A DNA stretch of 64,000 bases from Lates calcarifer. Taxonomy: Eukaryota > Chordata > Actinopteri > Centropomidae. The stretch is taken from contig NC_066855.1 in assembly GCF_001640805.2 (NCBI RefSeq), positions 16,338,236 through 16,402,235 of the forward strand, written 5' to 3'. The position numbers and the translations under genes are program-made. Shown here one piece after another: positions 51,801 through 61,806 of the stretch. The notes beneath the pieces were generated by a model. The model saw nothing but the letters and a program-made list of their open reading frames with translations, was not told where the DNA came from and ran no database searches. Each line of letters starts with the position of its first letter. Within the stretch, counting starts at the first letter, position 1.

Positions 51801-54611
51801 GAGCCCAGCCAGGCTGTTTCCAGTCCAACCAGGCCAGCGAATAACATGTGTGACGCCCAGACCAGCTGCCCCAAGGATACGACCTGCTGCTTCATGGACA
51901 GGACCCACAAATGGGGCTGCTGCCCTCTGCCAAAGGTAAGTGTGTCTGATTATTCCACAACCTCACCACTGATAGAAAACTAATCAGGATCAGCTCAGAG
52001 TTATCGCTGCTGTCCTTCAGGCAGTCTGCTGTAAAGACGGAAACCACTGTTGCCCCAGCGGTCACACCTGTGAACCTCACCGGTCCTCCTGCTCGAGGGG
52101 CCACCATGTCATCCCCTGGTTCACCAAGCTGAGTGCTGTGACTGAGCCGGGCTCCGTGACAGACGTTAAATGTGACGACAAAAGCAGCTGTGCCTCAGGA
52201 ACGACCTGCTGTAAACTACCAACCGGAGAGTGGGGCTGCTGCCCCCTGGTCAAGGTTTGTACATCACTGACTTCACATTTCTGTTGGGCTGTTCATTTGA
52301 TGTTAGATGATGAACTCTAGTCACTATGAGGAAACATGTTGAAGACATATATTCAAATAAATAAATAATAATGACCACTCTGTTTCACAACATGGATAAA
52401 GGTAAGTCAAAGAAATTAGTTCAAAAGGGTACGGTTGGTCTCTTAAATAATCCTGGGTGTGTTTTGGGCAGAGCCATTTCCCATTCCATTTAAAAGCCAG
52501 GTGTGCTTCCAACTTGGTGGATCGTTATTATAATGTCAGATTTTCCAGCTTCTTCTGGCAGCTGTTCTCTCCTCACCCATGCTGCTGCTGCTGCTGCTGC
52601 TGGTGTATTTAGGTTCATTGGCATCAGCACATCAGCATCACACCCTGTAAAGTCCTGTAATGTGTCCTCATTTATGTCCAAGAGACGTCCAGGACGCATG
52701 GTAATGTTATGCAACACAAAACAGCCTTTTTCAATCTTAGTGTTCTTTGTGTGTAACATACAGAGTGTGCGCGTATTGTGCACCCACCTGTGAAAGTACA
52801 TATTACTGTCTTGATAATGAGCCTTTAAAATAACAGTAATGTACTGCACCATTTTCTTCAGACCAGATTTCTGTTGGTCAAACGCTTTCCATTCCCTTAT
52901 GATATCAGTGCCTATATGTGCCTGACCACACCTCATTTTAAGATCAACACACCCACAGATGCTCCGATGGGTGCAAGTGCATTTGCTATTTAAACAACAT
53001 GGACGCTGGAGGGGAAAATGACAGCTGTGTTGGTTGCATTTGGTGCTACTTTGCGCTGGGAATAAGGTAGGGCACTTAGATTGTAGTCCCACTGTTAAAC
53101 ATAGGATCATTATCAAATCTTAATTTCTAATGAGTAAAAAAACACACCATTTTTATTTATATATTGAATTACATCATCATCATCTCCCTCAAAGAGATGA
53201 ACAGAACTTTTAGTGTAAAATATTATAAAATATATATACATAAAAAAGATGATCTACAAATAAAATCTACCACAAAAAGGTGATTTTCTCAATCACAGCT
53301 TCTATAGTCATCCAACCAGAGGAGGCAGTAGAGATGAGGGTAGTTTTACTAAAAAGTAAAGTCTTTAAATCTTCATGTAAAGAGCAGTAAAATATAAAAT
53401 AGACTTGAATCTCCCAAAAATCAGGGGAATGTTCTTCCCTCTTCTCTTCAGGCGGTGTGCTGTGCGGACCACGAGCACTGCTGTCCTCAGGGCTACACCT
53501 GCAACATGCAGACAGGAACATGCGAGAAGAAGTACCACAGCACGCTCTTCAGCACCCTCCCTCTGAGCAAAGTGGCACGGTCCGAGCCGAGAGGCGCAGA
53601 GGACGACACGGACGTACCATGTGACAGCACGGGGAAGTTTCACTGCCCCAAGCAAGACACATGCTGCAAGTTGTCAGCCTCAGAGTGGGCCTGCTGCCCC
53701 TCACCCAGGGTACGTTCACACTCCAGTCTCTCACTCCAACTCCTCATATTATTTGATTTTCTTGTTTGAAACTTGATTTCATTTGAGCATTATAGTGACT
53801 AGAATTTGAAAAGTCACGTGTTCTGTCTTCATCCTGTGGAGCGTGGATAATGTGACCAGTGAATATTATGTCATATGATCCACAGAAACTCTGAAGCCAG
53901 CTGTATAAGCGTTCCTGTTTTCTGCCTTGTTGAACAGGCAGTTTCCCCCGTGGTCCCATTTACTGTTTTATTTTGTGCCGTTATTCTTTCATGTATCTAA
54001 ACATCACAGTTAGAGAGCAGTGTGTCCCTCACTCGGCTGCAGCAGCTCAGATATGATTTTATTCGACTCCATCATGAAATAAATATAATAGATGAAATAT
54101 ACAGCAGAAAATGGAAATGATGATACAAGGTTATTTTTATCCTTTGTTTACAAATCATAAAACATTACTGTTTTTCTAAATACATCATAGATAGTCTTAG
54201 ATTAGTAGATCAGTGAATCTGTTTTGATAATTCAGTTATTAGGGTTTTAGCTTCTTTGATGCTTTTCTTGATGATACAGATAAACTGAATATCTGTGGAT
54301 GTAGGACTGTTGGTCAGTCAAAACAAGACATTTGAAGACAGACTGATTAATAGAAAAATGAATGGGCAGAATAAACAGTAATTAAAGTAATAGTTATATG
54401 CTGCTCCAGTGTGTGCCCTTCTAACTGATGTTTTCTCTCTCAACAGGCTACCTGCTGCTCTGACTCGAAGCACTGCTGCCCTGTAGGATACTCCTGTGAC
54501 CTGAAGGCTGGAGGTTGCACCCTGAAACCTCAGCTGACCTGGGACACTTTGTTTGGGGACAGAAAGAGAGACTTTTTCCCCAAGGACTTTAATCCCACTG
54601 AGGTGCACTGA
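42803..54611 (+). CDS. grn: Progranulin precursor with ten granulin domains
   Basis: Fifteen coding exons join in frame to 833 residues: 42803-42934, 43463-43603, 44557-44670, 45567-45708, 45912-46021, 46182-46311, 46419-46510, 47292-47442, 47588-47685, 49085-49318, 49441-49677, 51672-51935, 52021-52254, 53452-53709, 54447-54611. A signal peptide (1-16, [16 protein letters not shown]) leads straight into granulin 1. The ten domains are at about 17-68, 101-153, 185-237, 259-311, 343-394, 421-472, 500-551, 587-639, 666-717 and 750-803. Each has the CC-GCCP...CC-D-HCC core; domain 1 has HCCY where the others have HCCP. Human progranulin has seven and a half domains in 593 residues. The protein is secreted or lysosomal and is processed to granulin peptides. 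The start follows the acceptor at 42793. The symbol grna is likely because of the fam171a2 linkage, but a second teleost paralogue cannot be excluded. Confidence 0.96.
43045..43215. repeat. Dispersed 'acttttactt' family repeat, copy 5 (grn intron)
   Basis: Carries 'gtggacaaagtacttggatc', 'aaaaagtagtagtaccatc' and 'gtgcaatacttccctctcaaatgaagcagactagaggtataaagtagcat', shared with the copy at 35.0 kb. It lies in the intron between the first two coding exons. Confidence 0.55.
47955..49015 (+). pseudogene. Tc1-like transposase fossil in grn intron 10
   Basis: Pieces of a Tc1 transposase lie in order in the sense direction. They are [16 protein letters not shown] (the GRPR-type motif, about 48195-48240), LWTDEV...ELFG with the second catalytic region (about 48328-48365), [10 protein letters not shown]...[20 protein letters not shown] with the DNDPK Asp (about 48585-48620), and [17 protein letters not shown] with the ENLW Glu (about 48810-48870). 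The pieces lie in different frames and include stops, and DNA between GRPR and the first catalytic Asp is missing, so it is inactive. It fills most of the 1.4 kb intron before exon 11. The left limit is approximate. Confidence 0.8.
49720..51660. other. grn intron 12, repeat-bearing
   Basis: A 2 kb intron without further exons. A likely repeat tail is described separately at 51250-51425. The remainder is AT-rich with poly-A runs near 49930. Confidence 0.5.
51250..51425 (-). repeat. Probable non-LTR/SINE-type repeat tail (grn intron 12)
   Basis: The phrases 'caccaaattttattaggttcttccct', 'ccaagtttgatgcacatcggttcagtact' and 'ttaaacaaacaaacca...gaaaacataaccttctggaggtaataa' match the tail of a repeat I know to be widespread in fish and other animals, thought to derive from non-LTR elements. 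The orientation is uncertain. Confidence 0.45.
52490..53116 (-). pseudogene. Harbinger-type (PIF) transposase fragment in grn intron 14
   Basis: A 208-codon open frame on the minus strand includes [18 protein letters not shown] sequence, the C-VLHN-A signature near the C-terminus of PIF/Harbinger nucleases, followed by a poly-Ala run encoded by a (GCT)n tract at 52581-52602. The frame is open, but the conserved DDE catalytic region and a start in good context are not seen. I read it as a 3' fragment of a decayed element that happens to stay open, in antisense to grn. It could instead be a low-level antisense transcript. Confidence 0.5.
52581..52602. repeat. (GCT)n microsatellite
   Basis: Seven GCT units inside the Harbinger-type fragment. 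Confidence 0.85.
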
Positions 54612-55125
54612 TCTTCTTCAATCTCCAGTCCATAACATTTACAGCTCATGTTGGCGGCTTTTCCCCACTTTCTGTTTGTTTTATCAGTGATGGAAAAGTA
54701 TTTAACAAGTTTTTCACTCTGGAGTATTTTTGGTAGTAGGTTTGGAAGATAGGGAAAAAAATGTGCATGCTGCAAGTCATCTCTGGCAGTTCAGACGTTG
54801 CAATGAAGTAGAAGCACTTTGATGGGAGAGTCACAGCAGCCTCTCATTCACTGAAATTTACAGTGTGCAGGAGTCTTTCATGGTTTGCACCTGGCAGAAA
54901 ATGTATCATCCTCACGCTCACATACGACCATGAAAAGTACAGGAAGGACAGTGTTTCTCTTAAAGGTTAATGTTATTCTACATTTTTCTTATTGTCTTCA
55001 AATTCCAAAAGAGAGACTAAAACCAACAATGTGTGAGTCTGTCTCTCAGCCTCAAGCTTGAAAAGATTATTCATATTTTTAAAGTAAGTAAGTTCCCAAT
55101 AAAATAATTATTTAGCTTTTTCTGA
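54612..55125 (+). terminator. grn: grn 3' UTR and polyadenylation signal
   Basis: The first AATAAA after the grn stop codon is at 55098-55103, followed by T-rich sequence. It predicts a 3' UTR of about 0.5 kb. Other distal signals cannot be excluded. Confidence 0.5.
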
Positions 55126-56993
55126 GTTTCCTCATCAGTGAGACACATCTGGCTTCTTTCATTGACAATAAGAAAAATTCAGAATACCACCAGACCCATT
55201 ACCAGCCCACTCCACTGTTTTTGTTTTTATTGGATGTGAGTATTTGCCCAGTGCTGTTCTATTTCTCTATTACAAAGAGAGACATGAATGTACTTTCTGC
55301 CTTATTTTGGGCAAAATCTGCTAAAATCAGTGCACCGTATTTTATTGAAGGATATTTTTTTGCCTCTTTATGTCCCCACATGTTGAGGAAGCAGCATTTC
55401 TTTCTTTGTTGCTTCATGGCATGTGTACAAGTATAATCTACATATAGGGGCAATTTAATGTTGTTGCACAACTGTGAATCTGGTTTGTGTTTATTTTATT
55501 TAATCCTTAGATTTTCTGTGATTTAAAGACCCAGGAAAGGCCCAGGAGAAGTTAGAGAAGTAGTTTCTTATAGTTTAAATCCCTAGTATTTTCTTTTTCT
55601 TTTCTTTTTTGTCATGCACTTAGTAAAAGTAAAAAAGAACAATGACAGACCATACAAAGAGCTTGTGCCTTCTATAATTTTGCTGTAAGAGGTGCTGGTT
55701 TGTTACTATCAGATGTCCAATTTTCTGCCTAAGGAAAATTCAGTCTATCATTGGAAAAAACAAATGTGTTTTCTCTTTTGTGTTTTTGGACAGATGAGTG
55801 TAGATTTCTCCAAACACAGCCAAACAATAGGAGCCAAGTACATCTGAATATCATGAGGGAACAAATTCGCTCCACCAGCAGAGAACAAAAAACACAGACA
55901 CTGAGACGATGCTGTTGTGTACTGTTGTCTGATTCAGAGCTTTTTAACAACACATGAGGGCATCATTTCCTACTGGGGATAGAAAGTCCTGTTCAAATCC
56001 TACTCTTCCCCTTCACTTTTATAGTTTCACGTTCTGTTTCACACAGTAAGACAAACAAACATCAAAGTGCCGTGGACAATTGGTGGTTTCTGGGTACACC
56101 ATTCTTGCTCAGTACTGCACCAATTCCAAAAATATTCCTTCCTATCAATTATTTCATCCAAATACATGAGAAATAATACTTAAAAAATAACAGCTTTGAA
56201 CAAGTAGCAAGTGAATGTGGACATTTTTGTCCTGGATTTTGCCTTTCAGGCTACCAACAGCCTACCTTACCTTAGTGGTGGTTATTGGCACTGGATGGAG
56301 CCTGAAGGGAAATACCTGCAGACATGATTCATTATCTACAGCAACAGTCAGTTTCCAGTCATTGGTCTTCAAATCTGTATTCAGGTGTATTTTTTTACAG
56401 AGTGGTTTTTGATTTAACAGGTCATGAGGTGATGGTAATTTGATCAAATCTAGCTTTTAAGGAATTAAGATTTGACACATCCTTAAATATATTCTGCAGA
56501 TATGTGCTCACTGTCTACATCATGTTGTCACAGCTACTTTTAGTTACTTGTCTTGGTTTATTAATGTGTTTATGCTCCCAAATTACATTTTTGCAGCCTT
56601 TAAAAAGATTCACTTTGAGGAGGTGAGGGGGGTGACGGTCAAAGGCTCGGGACAGAAATAAAGCTCTTGAAAATATCACTTTGGTGAATGTGATAATTAA
56701 ATTCAGTGAGGTCATCCTTGAAGTTTTATCAGTTGACAGGATGTGCAGACACTCCACATAACAAGCCCACACACTTCCTCTGGCCTTTTCCCTCCCTATC
56801 CTCTCCTATCCTCTTACCCCCACCCCCGCCTCCCTCTTCCTCGTCATCAGAAAGTTGTTATGACGACCCAAGTAAACACAAGATAGTTGGGTGGAGATAT
56901 GAATTTGGGGGTGGGGGGTGTGGTTGCCCCACTTTCCTGTCAGCTTTGTCAGAGCAGCAATGCCAGGCTGATAGAGGAGCTTCATTTCATCAT

Positions 56994-57007
56994 CTGCCCT
57001 CTGGTGG
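56994..57007 (-). promoter_or_regulatory. CTCF-like motif
   Basis: The minus strand reads CCACCAGAGGGCAG, a perfect match to CCASYAGRKGGCRS. It lies 2.4 kb past the grn stop, in the same orientation as the match at 18.8 kb. Confidence 0.4.
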
Positions 57008-57244
57008 CTGAAAACTGACATGGTGCCTCTTCTGCTTGAGTAGAAAACAATAGGCAACACATGCTGTTTCAGCTCTAAATGAGGTCAGATACTCCTCTTC
57101 TGTGTGGCTCCATTGTTTAAGACCTCCAGGACAGTTACTTATGTGACAGCCCTTCAACACAGACTGCTGCCTTTGTATGCAGACAGTTGGCTGTTTTCAC
57201 TTTGAATTAATCTTGGAAGTGCATTGTCCTTAAAATACAAATGT

Positions 57245-57500
57245 TGAAGCAACACAGTCACTATTTATATTTACTCAAGAACTGCACTTAATTACAATAC
57301 ATATGTATTTGTACTGCATTTCTAAGTTGTGCTTTACATCTATTCATTTCAGTGGGAGATATTGTGCCTTTTACTCCATTCCATATATTTAACATCTATC
57401 ACCAGTTATTTTCAGGCTTTACATTAGTTTATAGAATATGAAAACTACCCTACAGTGTACATTGTAGTTAAAAGTACCACCATGACTAATTACAACTAGT
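57245..57500. repeat. Dispersed 'acttttactt' family repeat, copy 6
   Basis: Recognised by 'tatttactcaagaactgcacttaattacaatac', 'catttcagtgggagatattgtgccttttactccattcca' and the following TA-rich phrases shared with the 27 kb copy. Confidence 0.5.
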
Positions 57501-57849
57501 ATACTGTATATTGTTAAGATGCTCTGCAGTGATAGTGAGGAGTAACGAGGTCTATACTACTATATTGTGATGCTTATGGTAAAAGTTATGCAAAAATGTA
57601 AAAATAACTTTGTGGTTTTGTTTTGCTTTGGGGGCAGGTGCAGTGACTTCCTGGACCTGGATTTCTCTGTGCTAAGCTCAGCTAACCAGTATATTTGCCC
57701 CACATGCCAAATATATGGCAAAAAATTATGTGGCTTGATTAGCTAACAACTCCCATCAAATAAAAACTACATTTGACCATTAGCTTGCAGCTCGTAGCAA
57801 ACTCAGCAGGTGGTGTGAGTTTGCTCTAACTTCGTAAACGTAAAGTTCC

Positions 57850-58020
57850 GGTCCTTGATTGTGATTGGCTGAGCCGGGTTTGAACCCATTGTAAAGCTTA
57901 CTCAAAACGCACACTTGTGACCACCTGTCGCTTCACTGGAGAAATACCTCTCGTTACCGCCGCCTGTTCCACCGCCTTTTATCTCCACCCAAAGCGGAAG
58001 AACTACATCATCTATCTATG
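57850..58020 (+). promoter_or_regulatory. Candidate promoter and first exon of the downstream gene
   Basis: A local rise in GC and CG content includes an inverted CCAAT box (GATTGGCTG, near 57867) and an ETS-like AAGCGGAAG (about 57991-57999). The segment ends in a strong donor, CTATG followed by GTAAGTT at 58021. This is the look of a CpG promoter with a leader exon. Linking it to the gene at 61.8 kb is inference. A second candidate leader, with a CCAAT box at 60061, ends in a weaker GTAGGT donor near 60095. Confidence 0.35.
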
Positions 58021-58029
58021 GTAAGTTAA

Positions 58030-60180
58030 CGGTGTGAAACAAGCTGAAATGTGAATTTATAGTCCAAAATCACTCTCCTTTATTGTTAAACCCGTATCTT
58101 TGATTAATTTTGAATTTGAGGGTGTATTCATACATTTTTGTGTAATTTGGGACTGCAAGCTAACACCTCCCATCCCACATTTGACCTTTGGCTAAGGGGA
58201 AGTAACCTTACAGCTAAAAGGGCAGTTTTATCTAAATAAAGTGGCTGAGTCTAGTTTATTTATGCCTTCCTCAACGTTCTCATCTAATGTAGATAAAAAG
58301 GGAAGTTTAAAGCTAGCCTGGAAACAGCTAGCCTGGCTCAGTCCCAATAAAATCTGCCTACAGGCATCTCTAAAGCTCACTGATTAACATCTTGTTTGTT
58401 TAATCTGTACACAAATTATTGTTTTCACTCTTGTCAGTCTCTCATGCTAAGCTGGCAGGCCCATATTAAGTGTACAGACAAACCCTTTGTATGAACATGA
58501 CTGTTATATGACATATCTGGGAAAAAAAAAGTCTAGCTGTTCCAATCAACAGAGAGAAATAGAATAATAGTTTGGCTTTATTGTTGATTTATACCACTAA
58601 CAACATCTTCTTCATCATGTTTTTCAATGGAATCAATTAATCAACATCTGTTACAGTGAGACCTGGAGAAGTTGTATGACCCCAGTGAGGCTTTTCAGTT
58701 CTATGTATAGCAGAGTTGCCCCACCAACAGCAGAGAGGACTGAAGTGACAAAAACCTATTGACGTGAGAGTAAACTTTAAAACTCAGCCTCACTATTGGT
58801 CAGTCACTGATCCCATTCAGATGTTGCCAGGGAGAGAGACCCTCCACCCAAATCACACACACACACAGTGCTCACACACTCCCTCCTCTGGTATTTCGCT
58901 AATTCCCACAGGAATGTATAGATTCCAGTCATCTTTATGTGGGACAGCAGATGTGTTGGTGGAGAGGAAGCTACTGTGATTTGTGATTTGTGTTGATCGC
59001 CAACGAGTAGCAAAATTAGCAGATGTATTAAACTTAACATTAATCAAATTCTATAAAGAAACAATTACAGGAAAGGCTATGTATACACTTGATTATTTAT
59101 ATCTAAATTTGGTCTATAAAGTTAACAAAAGCAATTGAATGCTTTATTTATTTACATAGTACACCAAATTATATTTAATTATAGTATACTAAGTATACAC
59201 TGATCAGTGTTGTGGCTGAATGGCATAGCTGATTGATTGTTTATTTGAGTGTCCTAGACACTTAACGATAGCCTTAATGGCAACATGACAAACCATAATG
59301 TACACTTCCACAAATTCAGTTGTCATATTGGATACAGAGTCCTTTGTCTCAGCTGTTTAGCATCTTCTATAAATCTTGCAAAAACAAAGGTCTCCACATT
59401 AAAAAGCATCAGATAAGCAAAACAAATAAAGGTTCTTTGATTGGATCTTGTCAAACAAATATGTCCTTAAATCAGTATACAGATCATAAAAAACACTCAC
59501 ACATTGCTCTTCAGGAATGCCTTTATAGCTCAATTGTCAGTGAGAAAGAACCATTTCTTAACTGAGCACACAAAGACCTTTGTATTTTTCTGTAAATTTA
59601 ATCGTGTATATAGTCTCAAAACTGGCTTGTTACAAATTTCCTGTTTCCAATCTTCTTTATAAACCCTTAATAATTTTCATTTAACTGTATTTATTTTACA
59701 CTGCAAGTTATTCCTAAAGATGAAATTTAGATCAACAATGGAAAATACAGTTGTAGCCTCTCGCAACCAAGGATAATTGTGTTCCTAGTTAAAGATCTCT
59801 TTGATCAGTCTTTCCTCTGGCAGCTGAACAAGGCGCATAGATAAGTGAATGTACTGTATAAATTAAACATTAGAAATTAAATAAAATATATTAAACATTC
59901 AAAGACCTAAAACAGCACAACAGACCCAAGTGTCACCGGGGGCATCAACAGTATCCATCCAGATTCTTTGGAGGCTGGTATCTGTGTGTGGGTGGTGGGT
60001 GGAAGGGGGGTGGGCCGGGGTGACAGAGGTGTAAGAGCCCATAACTCACACACGTGGTCGACCAATCAGCGGAGCCTGCGGGGGCAGAAAGCCGGTAGGT
60101 TACACTTGGATACTAATATGCACATGACACAAGACAAACAGACAGAAAGAGGGTTAGGAACAGACACTTTCTCCTCTTTT
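58030..60180. other. Possible intron or spacer, no exon recognised
   Basis: AT-rich with a short CA run at 58855-58866 and a G-rich run at 60000-60020. No coding exon with splice sites was found. Confidence 0.45.
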
Positions 60181-60188
60181 TTTAACAG

Positions 60189-60244
60189 GGATCACTGGAT
60201 TTCACCTGAACCCGAGACAGGAGAGGACCGATTGTCCTTGTGAG
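60189..60244 (+). other. Exon-like segment, probably untranslated
   Basis: A 56-base segment lies between a strong acceptor (TTTTTTTAACAG) and a GTAACA donor. Two of its three frames contain stops, and the third does not continue well into the 61775 exon, so it would be leader sequence of the downstream gene if it is real. Confidence 0.3.
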
Positions 60245-61424
60245 GTAACATGCTCCACTGGTGCAGAGTTTCAGATATAGCTGGAGCTTTAAACCACGCT
60301 GTCAGTCTGACTTTGTTTCACTGGAGGTGTTCTCACTCGCAGGTTACAGAGTTGAGAGGGAAGTGGTTCTTGGGAAGCGGGCAGAGTAGCTGACAGGAGG
60401 TGTAGTTAGCGGTGCAGCATGGGAAGAGTAGTCATTGTATGAGATATGGCACTAGGGATGTAGATCTTACATGTCCTGGAAGATTAACTGTCCTAAATAC
60501 AGTCACCTGAGGTACCAGTGGATCTTTTTATTTTAACAATAGCTCTATGAACTTTAGAATTGTAGTTTGTTTTTCGGTAAAATGGTGACCTTACATTATC
60601 AAATAAAAGTACTTCAGATATCTACTCATGCACCCTCTCAGGCTCTGTATGCGGACCTCAGGACAAGTGCTGTCTCTATGCGTGGGAAGAGTCGTGTGTT
60701 TTGATCCCTCAGTATTCGTTGTCAACATGGCGAGGGGCTGAGGAAGAAAGACTTTGACAGCTGGCTGGGCTAGTGGAAAGCATGCAGCTACTTCTCTGCG
60801 TGCCAAATCTCTGCGTGCTATTTATACTCACCTTGCCAGGCTCACTACTGGTGTCTGTTCATTCACGCCCCGGCCACGGCAAATGCCATCATATTAAAAT
60901 GCCAGCCAATTACAAATTTGCTGTTTGCTGTTTCAACTATGGTAGAATTAGCATGTGTTTTTTGTGTTATGGGGGAATTTAAGAGTGTAGAAGTAATAAA
61001 AAATACATTTCAGTGATTCACTTTTACCAAAGATTATATCGTTGACAGCCAGGAGAAACCTCTAATTTTAACAAATGACATGTTAACGCGAGTGTATAGG
61101 GTAACTCGGCACCACCTGAAAACCTTGTCTTTGCTGACCTCCAGTGGTTTAACTGCACAACTTGCTGTAGTGATGTACAAGTGTACAACAGTACACTATG
61201 ATGTCATTATGGGGCGCAATTACAGGTTCAACAGGGAAACTTAAATCCACTGAAGGCAGCAAAACTTTTCAGCCTTGTGTTCAGTCACTGTTTAAGGCTC
61301 GTTTTAAGTTTTACAGACCAAAAAACAATTAATGACAATGACTAAACATATTATTAAAAAACAACATATCAGCTTAACTAGAGTTGGAATTCTCTGGCTG
61401 ATATTGTGCATGTTTTAGCAATGA

Positions 61425-61740
61425 CTTAAATATCTCAGCAAATATTGAAAGTATTGAATTTTGGCACAGACATTCATCATCCACAGAAGATGAACCCTAA
61501 AGATTTTGTTGGTTCCCTAACTTTTCATCTAGCGCCACCAACCAACCAAATTTTTCACTAAATACTGAATGAAATATCTTAGTGTTTGTTTGATGCCTGT
61601 TGTACCAAATTTCCTGCAGACATTCATGGTCCCCAGAGGACGAATCCTAGTGACTTTGGTGATCCCCTGACTTTTGCTCTAGTGCCACCAGCTGGTTGAC
61701 TTGATGTGGTTTTAAGTGCAATGTCTCAACATGGAGACTG
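61425..61740 (-). repeat. Dispersed teleost repeat (15.0 kb family), copy 3, opposite orientation
   Basis: Carries the reverse complement of the 15 kb phrases: 'gacgaatcctagtgactttggtgatcccctgactttt' and 'ctagtgccaccagctggtt', preceded by a second partial copy ('cagacattcatcatccacagaagatgaaccctaaag'). It ends just upstream of the exon at 61775. Confidence 0.6.
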
Positions 61741-61806
61741 ACAATTTATGTTTTTTTTTCATTTCCTCCTTCAGTTTTCACAGAGTAGATGCACACCAAC
61801 AGAGAA

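Larger units (their letters stand above)
55130..57850. other. Intergenic stretch downstream of grn
   Basis: No gene is supported. It contains a C-rich/G-rich segment at 56.81-56.93 kb, a perfect CTCF-like core at 56994-57007 and a copy of the 'acttttactt' repeat family at 57.25-57.5 kb. Confidence 0.5.

Noticed and set aside
57868..57895. tRNA T-loop-like GGTTTGAACCC
   Set aside because: No A box or acceptor stem at the right distance; it lies in the promoter-like segment.
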